Source: Epithemia pelagica
Taxonomy: Eukaryota; Bacillariophyta; Bacillariophyceae; Surirellales; Surirellaceae
Assembly (NCBI GenBank): GCA_946965045.2
Contig: OX337239.1
Span: 186,001 to 250,000 of the forward strand
DNA: 64,000 nucleotides
Reading direction: 5' to 3'
The translations under genes were made by a program, and so were the position numbers. Position 1 is the first letter of the stretch; each line of letters starts with the position of its first letter. Of the stretch, positions 1 to 9,629 are shown piece by piece. A model generated the notes under the pieces. The model was given only the letters and a program-made list of their open reading frames with translations. It was not told the origin of the DNA and searched no databases.

Positions 1-273
1 TCTTGCGTGCCCGTCATGTCCGGCATGCAACAAAAAGTAGGATTGCAAAGTCCGCAATCGGGCCAATTCGCCTTCAACCGTTTGGTCTTGGGCTTCAGGA
101 TCGGGGACAGGCAAAATGGGCAAAATCCAATCGTTGGTGGCAATGCCTTGCGGCGTAACCGTTTGCAAGGCCTCGCGCAATTCGGAATCGTCCACAAAAT
201 CCACCACGGAACGACCGGCCGTAGACACGGGCGTACGAGCCTTTTTGCGAGCCGGAGACGAATAGCAAGACAT
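1..273 (-). CDS. 5' end of a possible GAF-type signalling protein (partial)
   Basis: An open frame runs from an ATG at 273-271 off the left edge of the window (91 codons, no stop reached). The N-terminus is basic and Ser/Thr-rich (MSCYSSPARKKARTPVS). An acidic stretch follows, then EGELARLRTLQSYFLL. That last segment resembles the helix that opens many GAF domains, where a 'R...L.SY.IL' pattern precedes the domain. The GAF idea is inference from this one segment, because the domain core lies outside the window. No signal peptide or membrane segment is visible. A soluble sensor such as a GAF-containing kinase or cyclase would fit, but so would an unrelated protein. The reading frame itself is well supported by composition and a clean ATG. 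Confidence 0.6.
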   Translation of the reverse strand, partial: MSCYSSPARKKARTPVSTAGRSVVDFVDDSELREALQTVTPQGIATNDWILPILPVPDPEAQDQTVEGELARLRTLQSYFLLHAGHDGHAR

Positions 274-455
274 GGTAGTAGTGTGTTGTGGTTGTTGCGT
301 TTGGTTAACAAAGGTCGTTGTTGCAAGTTGCAATTCGCAAGACTTGTGAGCTCAACTACACAACGTCTCTACTTCTACGAGTAGGGTTGTGTTCGTCTCC
401 CTCCACACCTGATCTGTGGGACAAGCACACGGCCCCAACAACAACGCAACTCTCT

Positions 456-788
456 CTAAGTCGTCGTCGTCGTCGTCATCGTCGTGTTGGAGGAGGATGG
501 TGGTGTATGGTCGGCGGGGAATTGTCCACAGTCGGAAATCACGACATTGACAACAGGTTTGTCCGAATCGCCCGTTTTGGTCGTTTCAATCACCTGAACA
601 CTTTCCATGCCTTCGACGACATTCCCAAAAACGACATGATGTTTGTCATCCAAATGCGGCGTGGCGGTGGTGGTGACAAAATTCGTGCCTGGACCGGAAT
701 TGGCCATCGGCTTATGAGTCATTTGGAAATTTTCATCCGACGCCACATGCACATGAAACCAACGGATCTTTTCGAATAGTGTACTCGT
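456..788 (-). pseudogene. C-terminal half of a cyclophilin-type peptidyl-prolyl isomerase
   Basis: The frame is open from 788 and ends at a TAG at 456-458. It reads [18 protein letters not shown], then [20 protein letters not shown], then [15 protein letters not shown]. This is the second half of a cyclophilin barrel, where families normally show DENF, MANxGPxTNGSQFFIT, LDGKHVVFGxVxEGM and a C-terminal VxIxDCG. The GSQF block that normally follows TN is missing: the sequence goes straight from GPGTN to FVTTT. No plausible first half (strands 1-5, including the catalytic Arg region) is found before the next upstream gene, so I call it a truncated copy. It could be the last exon of a gene with a distant 5' part, but the neighbouring sequence leaves little room. 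The tail is a run of Thr from a CGT/CAT microsatellite. Confidence 0.55.
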
Positions 789-813
789 TCACAAGAAAGA
801 CCAAATAATGCTT

Positions 814-1029
814 TCAATCTTCGTACAAGAGTGAAAGGAGAAGTTCTCCGTGGTGGTCGTGGTAGTTGCAAGGATTCCTGGGGGCGTGGTTTGGTGCAGC
901 CGCACGAGCAGCAGCCACCGTCGTGGATGGTAAGAGCGGTGGCAACAAGGGATGTTCGTGACCAATCATGAAGGGAGGAGGATCTTGGTCGTCGTGATCG
1001 CCTTGGAAGCCGTCGTCGTAGTCACTCAT
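814..1029 (-). CDS. Small hypothetical ORF (71 aa)
   Basis: An ATG at 1029-1027 opens a 71-residue frame beginning MSDYDDGFQGDHDDQDPPPF, acidic and Pro/His-rich, with an Ala run in the middle. I recognise no family. It sits between the cyclophilin half and the membrane-protein gene on the same strand. It might be a leftover first exon of the cyclophilin gene, since its C-terminal part contains APRNP, similar to the residues that precede many cyclophilin domains. No convincing splice pair joins them in frame. It may equally be a chance frame. Confidence 0.2.
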   Translation of the reverse strand: MSDYDDGFQGDHDDQDPPPFMIGHEHPLLPPLLPSTTVAAARAAAPNHAPRNPCNYHDHHGELLLSLLYED

Positions 1030-1192
1030 CTTGGTTTCTTCTACTCCTTCTGAGCCGTTGTTGAGACAACTTGAAGGATGTTTGATGGAGTCCTGACGGT
1101 GGAACTGGAGGAGGCGACCCAAACCGCAAATTTTCCCCTTTTAGTATACAAAACAGGGCCCCTCTTCAACCAAAGATTCTTGCTCGAAACGG

Positions 1193-2116
1193 TTATGGTT
1201 CGCTGGTCTCGAGCTTGTGGAGATTGGCACCAGACGACTGGGTAGATGCTGCAGCATCCTCGGTTGTTGTCGACGAGTCTCCCAGAGTCTCGGTTCGGCC
1301 AGGAGGATGAAACTGTATCATGATCCATGGCCATCGTCGTCGTTGCCTGCCAGGCTCGTGTCAAGTGCACCGAGACTCGATTGCTTTGGACACGGTACAA
1401 ATGGCCATCTGTCCAGACAATGCGGTGCGCATACGGCCCCAAGGACAAGGCAGCCAATCCAGCCATGCCCGCACCCAATTTCAAGACGGTTCCCAAGACC
1501 ATGGGTGTCGTCGTCGTTGCATCGGGTTCTGGTGTTTGTGACGGCGACAAGAGGGGCAAGAATTCCCTAGTTTGGTGCTTGTCTGGATCGGTAGGAACAG
1601 TGCTCTTACTTGTTTTCCGCAAGACCAATTGCTCTTGTAGTTCCTCATTCAAGGCCCACGTCAAGGGTTTCTCGGCATCCCAAACAACCACATTGCCCGT
1701 GTTATCAATCTGATTCTTGTTGTGATTGGGAGCCAATTCGTGGAGGGAAAAGTGGTGCCGCGACATGCCCCGCACCAACACGTACCGACAGCACTCATTC
1801 GTGGTGTCCTGTGGTGGTTGCGGCGGCATGTTGTTGTTGTTGTTGTTGTTGTTGTTATTGTTTGGGATACTGCAGGAAATGGGATAGCACTGGCTTTGAT
1901 AACGATCACGTTGATGGAACGGACGATTAGGAACAGGGCTGGTCAGTTCAATAAAAAGGTGAGCCACTGCAGCAGCATCCTTTTTGGTGTGCGTTCCCCT
2001 ACGGATTGCCTGCTTCTTGTTGTGGTCGTTGTCGTTGTCCTCTCTGTGACAGTGTGGTCGGTATCAGTGTCCTGTGCCACTGCATCTTTGGAATCCATTG
2101 CGGTCCACCACGACAT
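1193..2116 (-). CDS. Hypothetical single-pass membrane protein, three-exon model
   Basis: Proposed exons are 2116-1968, 1869-1371 and 1312-1193, giving 255 residues. The introns are 98 bp and 58 bp. Both junctions keep the frame: the first is phase 2 with a pyrimidine-rich acceptor ending CCTGCAG, the second is phase 0 with ATACAG. The start MSWWTAMDSKDAVAQDTDTD is a clean ATG. A poly-Asn run of about ten residues comes from a TTG/CAA microsatellite near 1829-1860, followed by MPPQPPQDTTNECCRYVLV. One hydrophobic helix (GTVLKLGAGMAGLAALSLG) lies after the middle, and the C-terminus is Ser/Thr-rich. I recognise no family. If the second intron is not spliced, the frame instead runs to a TAG at 1041 with a low-quality tail. 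The 58-bp intron is shorter than the others in this window, so that junction is the weaker one. Confidence 0.5.
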
Positions 2117-2359
2117 GTGACAAGTTCCCGTGGACGACGAGAATAATTAGGAGGCGTCATGACCCATCAGTACTGGCCATAATTGTGTTTCCAACGTCGA
2201 TCCATGTTGCTGTAAAAAGTCGATACAGTCCTTTGCCGAACTAGTAGTGGATCCATGTGCTAACAAAAGGTAAAGAAGATGGGACACTCTTGGCTTTTGG
2301 AGGGCTCTAAAGTCTGTGGTATGGTATTGATGTCGGGTGTAAGGAGGATCCTTGTTCGT

Positions 2360-3728
2360 CTATACTGCGGTTGCGATGGGCGGTGCGTCATTTTCGTCAA
2401 TCGGGGATTCCTCCTTTTGCAAATCCAAACCAGTAGAGTCTGTTGCTATCGATAGGGGTGTTGTTTCATCCTCTGTTGGTTGCGATTCATCCTGTTGTGT
2501 ATGCAAGTTGGAAGATTCTATTGCAGTCAGTGGAGGTGTTGAATGATCCTCTATCCGTTTTGATTCCTCCTGCTGCACATCCAAGTCGGTAGATTCTATT
2601 GCTGTCAATGGTGGTGTTATACCGTCAACAGTGGGGGGAGGTTGCGCGTTCTCGGTATCCAAGTGAGAAGATTCCATTGTCGTGGACGGGAGAGGAGTTG
2701 CGTCGTCCTCCGCTCGTTGTGATTCTTGCTCTGTAACGTCCAGGGATTCTGAAGGCGTTGATTCACCCTTCGTTGTTAGATTGGATGCTTGTATTGGTGC
2801 ATCTAAGTCGATCGATTCCTTGGTCGTCGAAGGAGGTAAATTTTCCTCCTGTGCCTTACGTTGTCCATCCGAGTCGGTTGGTTGTCATCCCACAGGAACG
2901 GAAGATGGAGCGACAAGCGCGTGGGTGGTTTCAAACTTTCCCAGACCCCCTCGTTGTCTTCTTCCACCTCCTTTTTTGCCGTTCGTGCAAGATACTCTTT
3001 TGGTACCATTCAGAAAATTCTTCAAAGGTAATTTCCTCGCGACTTCCTTCCTTGTACCTTGCCGACAAGGCATCATTGGTCACATCTTGATCGGTAATGG
3101 TGGGATCCAATTCGACAAAGAGTGCTCGAATTTCATGCTTGTCCAAGGTACCACTCTGGTTCGTGTCCAAGGTATCAAAGACGAAATACACTTGCGCTCG
3201 AATCAATTCTTGCGAATTGGTATACCAGGTATGGAATTCGGCTCGACTGATTTTGCCGTCGCCATCTTGATCCAATTGGTTGCAGACATCGTCCAATTCT
3301 TGTTCCGTCATGGTATTGTGAACATCCAAGGCGGTAAAGAGTCGTCTCAATTCTTCCATATCAATATGACCATCGCCATTTTTATCAATCCGATCAAAGA
3401 CGTATACGAACCTGCCTCTTGTGTTTCTATTCTTTGCCGTGTCACAGAGTCGGAGTCCTTTGGCGGCACTGGAGCAGTAGTCGATGTAGTAGTTTTGCTG
3501 CTTGTACTGGTTAGTCTGGTATAGTTCCTGTTCTTCTTTCAATCGACAAGGACGGGAGGTGTTGATAGGTGTAGGTTCCCAGCAAGAGTGCGACCAACAA
3601 GACAGATTGACAAAGTACCTTGAAATGATAGGGTCGACGACGGAAACGGTCGTGTTGGTGTTCCTCAAAGGACCAAATGGCCGACGACGACGAATGCCTT
3701 GATGATGAGGATGAAGAAAAGAGCTCAT
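2360..3728 (-). CDS. EF-hand calcium-binding protein with a repeated C-terminal tail
   Basis: The EF-hand part runs from 3728 to 2937 and joins at phase 0, through an 88-bp intron (2936-2849, acceptor GCACAG), to a tail exon 2848-2360. That gives 426 residues. Two canonical loops are visible, DKNGDGHIDMEE and DQDGDGKISRAE. A third, DTNQSGTLDKHE, keeps the spacing and the final Glu, so at least three Ca2+ sites are likely. A further degenerate EF-hand ends in EEITFEEFSEWYQ. The tail holds about three copies of a 26-residue acidic repeat built on TPPLTAIES...LD.QQEES. The N-terminus is uncertain: the ATG at 3728 is in frame, but a donor-like AAG|GTACTT near 3630 and an alternative frame encoding a hydrophobic segment suggest an unresolved 5' intron. 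It probably acts as a Ca2+ sensor or buffer; its partners are unknown. Confidence 0.7.
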
Positions 3729-4050
3729 GGTGTGATTTGAACAAGGACCGAATGGAACCGGTCGCAACAGAGGTGTGTCAGAGAAGAATCGCACAAGAGA
3801 TGGTTCGTTTCTCGCGCCAAAACAGAGAGAGGGAGAGAGAGTGAGAGTTGTGTATGCCAACAAGACAACACAAACGCAACCGCAACCGCAAGAGGAAGTG
3901 TGTCCTTTTTTCGTTCGTGTTCGTGGGTATTAAAGCGGATGATCCCGATTCGATTCGACTCGTAACTGGAGGTTGGTTGTTACTCCAAACAACAACAGCA
4001 TCAACAAGAAGAAGAGACTCTCTCCAAACCGTCCAATCACGACAACCACA

Positions 4051-4368
4051 ATGGACAATGTTCGTCTTCTATTCGTCGCGCTCTCTCTCACTCGATACTT
4101 CTTGGGGGTCACTTCGTTTCTTGGTTGCTATTTGTCGCGCCTTTTGCAAAGCTTCAGAAAGTTGCGACACATGACAGAGGACCCTTCCAGATCCAAATCA
4201 ATGACCAAATCACCCACCGATGTTTCCAACAGAGGACCGCCATGGTTCTTTTTTGTTGAAAAAAGATCTTTGTGGTCGCGCATGGATAATGGATCCGCGA
4301 CCTCCATATCCGGGTTACTTAGAGCTATTGGCTATGCTACGGATATGGACATTATAATATGTGTATGA
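4051..4368 (+). CDS. Small hypothetical ORF with a hydrophobic N-terminus (105 aa)
   Basis: The ATG at 4051 is followed by MDNVRLLFVALSLTRYFLG, which could be a signal peptide or anchor, and then by a basic, Ser-rich stretch with no recognisable domain. It lies in the spacer between the EF-hand gene (opposite strand) and the PHD-bromodomain gene. It could be an upstream exon of the latter, but I see no in-frame splice pair. A chance frame is quite possible. Confidence 0.2.
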   Translation: MDNVRLLFVALSLTRYFLGVTSFLGCYLSRLLQSFRKLRHMTEDPSRSKSMTKSPTDVSNRGPPWFFFVEKRSLWSRMDNGSATSISGLLRAIGYATDMDIIICV

Positions 4369-4443
4369 TTATTCGGAGTATATAGCTTGCGGCTCATCCT
4401 CTAGAGATTTTGACGTGAACTACACATCGTTTCAAAGAGATCC

Positions 4444-5775
4444 ATGCACCGTACCCAAAACAGAGCGCAACCTCAAAATCCAAGAGACTGCTGCACAACG
4501 CCCATGGTGAAGAGGATGGGTGTGGAAGGCAACGAAAAATGGGTCTCACAGGTACCCGTGAGCGACTTTCCTCGCGAAGTTTCTTCCGATGGCCTAATCA
4601 TTGAGCCGGGCACTGCCAAAGAATACAATTATGTGTTTTCAAACAAACGAGCCGATTCCGACTTGAAAGAAGACCCCTTCTCCCCCCGGTTCCGAACATC
4701 TGCTGTGGAAGATGGGAGTAGCAGTTTCTGCAATGCCTGCAAGAAACCTGGAGTGCTTCAATGCTGCGACCATTGTCCCCGTACTTATCATCCAACCTGC
4801 CTCTCACCGTCCCAATCGGCACTCACCACAAAAAAATGGATGTGTCCCCAATGTTTTCAAGAACAAATTGGGTTTCCAAGTGATTTGGTCGATGGAGAAT
4901 CCGCCTTGAATCTCATGAATCGTCATTTTCAACCCAAGGCTTCCGACAAAGAGACTATTCGACTGTTGGCCATGGTGTATGAAATGATTCAAACATTGAT
5001 ATCATACGACTTTGGAATCGAATTTGCCAATCCAGTCACTGGAGTGGAGGGATATACCGATATCGTCAAGAAACCAATGGACCTGGGAACCGTGTTGAAG
5101 CAACTTGGGAATGGGTATTATCGGTCTGACGACCGTTTGGAAAATATACTCATTTGCGCCTTGAACGATGTTGAATTGGTTTGGCAAAACTGTTTTCTGT
5201 TCAACCACGAAAAGAGTGCCATTTTTCGAATGGCGCGAGTCCAGCAGCGACGCGCCGATGCGATTCGGATCAAGAGTTTTGACCACTTGTTGTCTAAGCG
5301 CGTCAAGGATGAGACTACAAGTTTTCGGCAATCGTGGGAACGGATCAACCAGAACGAGAGACAAACGTCGGAACCATCGCCACGGTCTTGGTGTCGGACG
5401 AGAACGATCTTGTCGTCGCCGAACAACCTGGATCCCGTTCGACGAATCGGAGTCTTGAATCCAGAGACACGTCGTTTGGTACAGGTCTTTTCCTCGCGGA
5501 GTAGGGTTCGTGCGGCCTGGAAATTGTTTCTCCGATTGAACTACGAATGTGAGCACACAAAGGTCCTGAAACGATCCGGTGATTTGATTGAGCATTCCAA
5601 TGACAATCCAAACATTACAGTTTTTGGTTGGAGATGGGTCAGTATGGATATGCTACTAAAAGGAAGAGTGGTTTTCCCATCCAACACTGAGGACACACGA
5701 TCACCGTCACGCGTCATGGTCGTACATGACAGCACCCTTTCGTCCCTGGAAGGCGTGCCTGTGGAAGAAGTGTAG
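4444..5775 (+). CDS. PHD finger-bromodomain protein (chromatin reader)
   Basis: This is a single 443-residue exon. A C4HC3 PHD finger spans about residues 96-137, with ligands C96, C99, C108, C111, H116, C119, C134 and C137. A bromodomain follows at about 165-275, marked by KKPMDLGTVLKQL and NCFLFNHEKSAIFRMA. The Asn in LFNHEK is the position that contacts acetyl-lysine in the family. PHD plus bromodomain is a common pairing in chromatin readers that recognise histone H3 tails and acetylated lysines, so a nuclear role in transcription control is expected. The C-terminal 170 residues are basic and carry no known domain. An upstream ATG has not been excluded, but the frame closes shortly before 4444. 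The opposite-strand gene beyond 5775 may overlap its 3' end. Confidence 0.85.
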   Translation: MHRTQNRAQPQNPRDCCTTPMVKRMGVEGNEKWVSQVPVSDFPREVSSDGLIIEPGTAKEYNYVFSNKRADSDLKEDPFSPRFRTSAVEDGSSSFCNACKKPGVLQCCDHCPRTYHPTCLSPSQSALTTKKWMCPQCFQEQIGFPSDLVDGESALNLMNRHFQPKASDKETIRLLAMVYEMIQTLISYDFGIEFANPVTGVEGYTDIVKKPMDLGTVLKQLGNGYYRSDDRLENILICALNDVELVWQNCFLFNHEKSAIFRMARVQQRRADAIRIKSFDHLLSKRVKDETTSFRQSWERINQNERQTSEPSPRSWCRTRTILSSPNNLDPVRRIGVLNPETRRLVQVFSSRSRVRAAWKLFLRLNYECEHTKVLKRSGDLIEHSNDNPNITVFGWRWVSMDMLLKGRVVFPSNTEDTRSPSRVMVVHDSTLSSLEGVPVEEV

Positions 5776-5989
5776 GCAGAAATACGTGAGTCTGTGTCGC
5801 GAATAGTCAAGATTTGCATTAGTAACATCCTGATGGATATATTTCGTACGTTCCTCTTACCATGAATGAATAAATGGCTTACAATAGGTACTATAAGCGA
5901 CGTTGTCGTCGTTGTCATCATCTGTTGTCTTGAAAGAAATTCAACCACCCTTTCGTTTCGATACACAGGGTCACCTCCTCCTCGTGGCG

Positions 5990-7549
5990 GTGGTGAAAGT
6001 CGACACGAAAAGGCAAAGGGTGGAAAAGGTCGCGGTTCCATGGGCGGACCTTGCGATTCTTGAAGCAGGGCATACAATTCATGATTCAACGGTTGAAAGG
6101 CTTCCAACCAGGAGTATTGGAGATCACACGAGGGGGGATCATGGGTCGCCTGACGCACATGCTTGACATTTTCGTGACGAACCACGTCATTGGCATTGCT
6201 GTCGTTGGTGGTGGATGCATTCGTAACCTGGTTCGGGTGGTGTTTGTGGTTGTCTGGAGAGCCATTTGATTTTGGGGGGTGGTTCCAACTCGTGTCCGGT
6301 TTCGTCATGGTCTTCTTCTCCGTAGCAGTCTGTCATAGTAGTAGCCGGCGGCGGCGACGGCAAGTGTAAAAAGGCTTTGATCTTCTGGACAAATTGTTGC
6401 CGATTTTCGTTCAAGACTTGATAGGACACGACCAAAATCTGCGTGCGTCGATCCAACAGGGCAAACCATTGTCGCAACCAATGCGCAAAAAAGCTATCCA
6501 AGCTACGGGACGACCACCGGCCAGTTTGGGGGGGTGGTTGGAGGTTTGCTGGAGTTGTTGTTGTTCAAGTCAATGATGATGCATGGTTTTCTTGTTCTTG
6601 TTGCTGCCGCATGACGGCGAGGGCTGGCCGCAAAGTTGCTTCGGCATATAATCAGCAAAGGACAACAAGAGTGTCCAATTGTGGTGGTTGGTGTTGTTTT
6701 TGTTTGTGTGGATGGTGTTGTTTGTAAGATTGGGCACGACAATGTGTGGAGCAAATTTGACATGAGGATTTTGTTGTGTCAGCACATAATCCATTGGATG
6801 GTAGAGGGACAATTCTCTGGAACGTCGTTCGCGCAAAACCAAATGACGACTTTTGGGGGACTTGGCGAGTCCGAGGGATTGGTAGGCCTGATGAATTTCC
6901 TGCGGAACCACAAAGGACCCCGGAGTGGCATCGACTCGAAGGGAGTTGCTGGGACCTTCTCCTCCTCCTTATCATCATCAAGATCGTTTTCCTCCTTTTG
7001 GGGAGTATGTGAATTGGTTGCTGGCAAAGTTTTATTGCTGTGTGGTTGTGTTGTTGCTGGTTGTGCTTGTCACTCGGAATAATGTTCGAGCTGCTGAAGC
7101 GGTCGAATTCGGACAATGGATCGATGTGTGACAATATTGAGCCGTGTTCAAATCCAATGTGGCATCAGACGGAACCATTGCGACGGTTTGACCGGCTCCT
7201 TCCCAGACGGAAGCTAATCGTTCGGCATCGTGCAAACACGAGAGTTCGACTGGTTGGGCCGATTCGGTAATGCCTTTACCCAAACCCAACGTGCCTTCTT
7301 CACGGAAACCAAAGGAAAAGGCTCGTGCCAAGGAGGTGGTGACAAAGGTACACCGTCGTCCCAAAGGGAAAGGAAATGGGACATTCTCCCGAATGACTTT
7401 GCAACAAGGGTGACGGAACGGACACAATTCGAACTGCGAATGTAACGCTACTTAGCGGAACACCACCCTCGGGAGGATTGTCGGACAGATGATGATGATG
7501 ATGCCACGATGAGCAGAACCAACAGAATGGGCCGATTTTGCATGGTCAT
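5990..7549 (-). CDS. Sulfotransferase-like protein, multi-exon, exon joins unresolved
   Basis: Several frames on the minus strand carry successive pieces of one protein. An ATG at 7549 starts MTMQNRPILLVLLIVASS, a signal anchor. A segment near 7330 with TFVTTSLARAF resembles the TTSLA part of a PAPS-binding loop. Near 6920-6740, DATPGSFVVPQEIHQAYQ and RHLVLRERRSRELSLYH resemble the VLREPVSRxxSxYxH region. Near 6500-6370, FFAHWLRQWFALLDRRTQIL and VVSYQVLNENRQQFVQKIK match the W.....RxxIxVxSYExL region. Near 6110-6010, PLNHELYALLQES and GPPMEPRPFPPF form a C-terminal signature. The order and strand agree with a Golgi sulfotransferase. The pieces lie in different frames, so introns or frameshifts separate them; I could not fix every junction. 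The last frame stays open to 5541, antisense to the PHD-bromodomain gene. It may be a decayed copy. Confidence 0.5.
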
Positions 7550-7935
7550 TGTGTGAATGGTATAGACAACACGCAGCAGAAAAATGAGACGGACGAGTGA
7601 GTGCGACCGAGAGAGTGCGAAAATTGTGCGCGCCACAAAATTTCACGCAGACGTTGGCGCGCAAGGCTCGACATGGAAATGCGCGAGCACGAAGTCTTCC
7701 ACAGGTGGCCGGACGGAGTCCGATTGCAGGGATCCGCGTTCCGCGTGTGCATGGATTTCAGCGCGAGTCCCCAAAACGCCTGTGGTCTCTGTGTTTGTGT
7801 TCTCCATCACAATCACAAAAAAAGCAAGCTCATCTCTGTTGGGAAGACCATTCGACGGCAAGATCAATCATAGTTCGTTTGTTGTTCTCGTAGATCAGAG
7901 TCTTCTACACTGTCAGGAACCAGGAAATAGATAAA

Positions 7936-9366
7936 ATGATCTTAAAAAAAAGTAAGTGTGTGCTCGAGACGTGAGCGTTAGGAGAATGATCATCTCGTTG
8001 TTTCCCTTCTCACTGTACTTGGCCTCTGCACAGACCGTCAATGGACGGGAAAGAAATGCATAACAGTGGAAGATGCCCGAAGGCATCGTCAAGAAATGGC
8101 TCTCTTTATTCGTACGAAAAAGAAAGAAGAACATATGTGGGCCTTTCGACATCGTAAAGGCATCACGGCTTCTGTGCCATTGGGCGTTTCGAACGCTGGT
8201 TCCAAAGCAAAATTTTGTGACCTATACAGGCTTGGAAAACAGGTACGTTATATTGTAGAAGACAGCCTTCTTGGATGTACCCCCGCTTGAAGATCCTGAC
8301 TCACAGCGTTCATTCTCTTCGCTCTTTCTTTCAATCCTCGAATCAACATGTAACCATCCCTTAGCTTGGAGAAGGAGCCTTTGGTGTGGTCAAGGAAGGG
8401 TCGAGTAACACCACTGGTGCATCATACGCCATAAAAACTTACAAAAGGACTAAAATGGATGATGCTGATGAGGCCGCTCTCAAAGATGAAGTATCTGTCT
8501 TGCAAGAAATGAAACATCCAAATATCATTCGACTCTACGATGTATTCAATGACAAGGATCATTATTACCTTGTGACAGAAAAGATGAGTGGAGGAGAGTT
8601 GTTTGATCGCATTCTTCAAAAGTCCTATTACAATGAAGACGAAGCGAGAGACACTTGTGTAAATCTTTTCCGGGCGATGTCGTATTGCCACAGCAAAATG
8701 GTTGCTCATCGTGATCTGAAGCCAGAGAACATTCTCTTGGTGGTGGGTGAACCTTTTGAAAGTCGTTGTGTCTAACATGGCATTAACATTCTTGATCTCT
8801 CACTTTTGAACTCTGTTCGTTATGCAGTCCACTGACAGTGACTCAGACATTAAGATTGCTGGTTTCGGCTTTGCCAAACGGTGTTTGAAACCGGAGTCCT
8901 TGACATCAATGTGTGGGACACCTGGGTGTTTTGCGCCTGAAATGTTGGAAGGTACTCCGTACGATGCCCAGGTGGACCTTTGGTCTCTGGACGATGTTAT
9001 GTACAATTTGCTTTGTGGGTATCAACCGTTTCAACCATTCACTGAAGAGAGTGAGCGCGATTTGCGCCGCAAAATCCGAAAGGGCGACTATGAATTCCAT
9101 CAAGGTGCGTGTGGCTCTTCATCTCCCTCTGGGCTATCGCTAACATCGTTAAATTCTTGTACCTTTCACCAGAATGGTGGGGTGGGATATCAAGAGATGC
9201 GAAGCATTTGATTTCGGCTCTTCTCACTGTTAGTCCGTCCAATCGACTAACAGCTGATCAAGCACTAAATCACCCATGGGTCATACAGAGCGATGACTTA
9301 CTCATGCCATTTTCAGACGAAGAACCCGTCTTGGTGGAAGAGCTGGATTATGTCCGAGAGGCCTGA
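7936..9366 (+). CDS. CaMK/CDPK-type protein kinase with altered DFG motif
   Basis: Five exons (7936-7951, 8034-8242, 8365-8739, 8828-9104, 9173-9366) sum to 1071 nt, giving 356 residues. All four introns (82, 122, 88 and 68 bp) are GT-AG and keep phase; the first donor is a perfect GTAAGT. The kinase domain begins at about residue 70. The glycine loop is LGEGAFGVV (76-84), the ATP-binding Lys lies in YAIK (K99), the catalytic loop is HRDLKPEN (190-197), and a CGTPGCFAPEML segment replaces the usual CGTPxYxAPE. The metal-binding DFG Asp is replaced: the codon at 8861-8863 is GGT, so the motif is GFG (212-214). The VDLWSLGV segment reads VDLWSLDD. Overall the closest match is the calmodulin-dependent kinase group. 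There are no EF-hands after the domain. It may be a pseudokinase or weakly active; a rare allele or a sequencing error is also possible. Confidence 0.85.
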
Positions 9367-9629
9367 CGAATACCATTTCCCTCCCTATTTACCATGACAT
9401 CATAGGTTTCTCGTAGTATAAGTCATGTGCGTGAATAAAGTGCTGATGACTGGGCTATTCCCTTTTCTCTACGATAATATTGCAGCTAGGAGTGAGCTCG
9501 GTTTGGTTCGCAACACAGCGAAATCCAGATATGTTCACTTGGGTTGTTCCATGAGAGTAGGTCCCATTGGTTGACTTGAAACTGTCCATATTCTCCTTGT
9601 TTGCTGTTTGGAATAAGCACGAGAACCCT

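Noticed and set aside
318-779. 153-codon plus-strand frame opposite the cyclophilin half
   Set aside because: It is the antisense shadow of a recognisable minus-strand domain and contains microsatellite-derived Arg runs.
9427-9600. Possible extra exon between the kinase stop and the vigilin stop
   Set aside because: No frame with family similarity and no splice pair; treated as convergent 3' UTR space.
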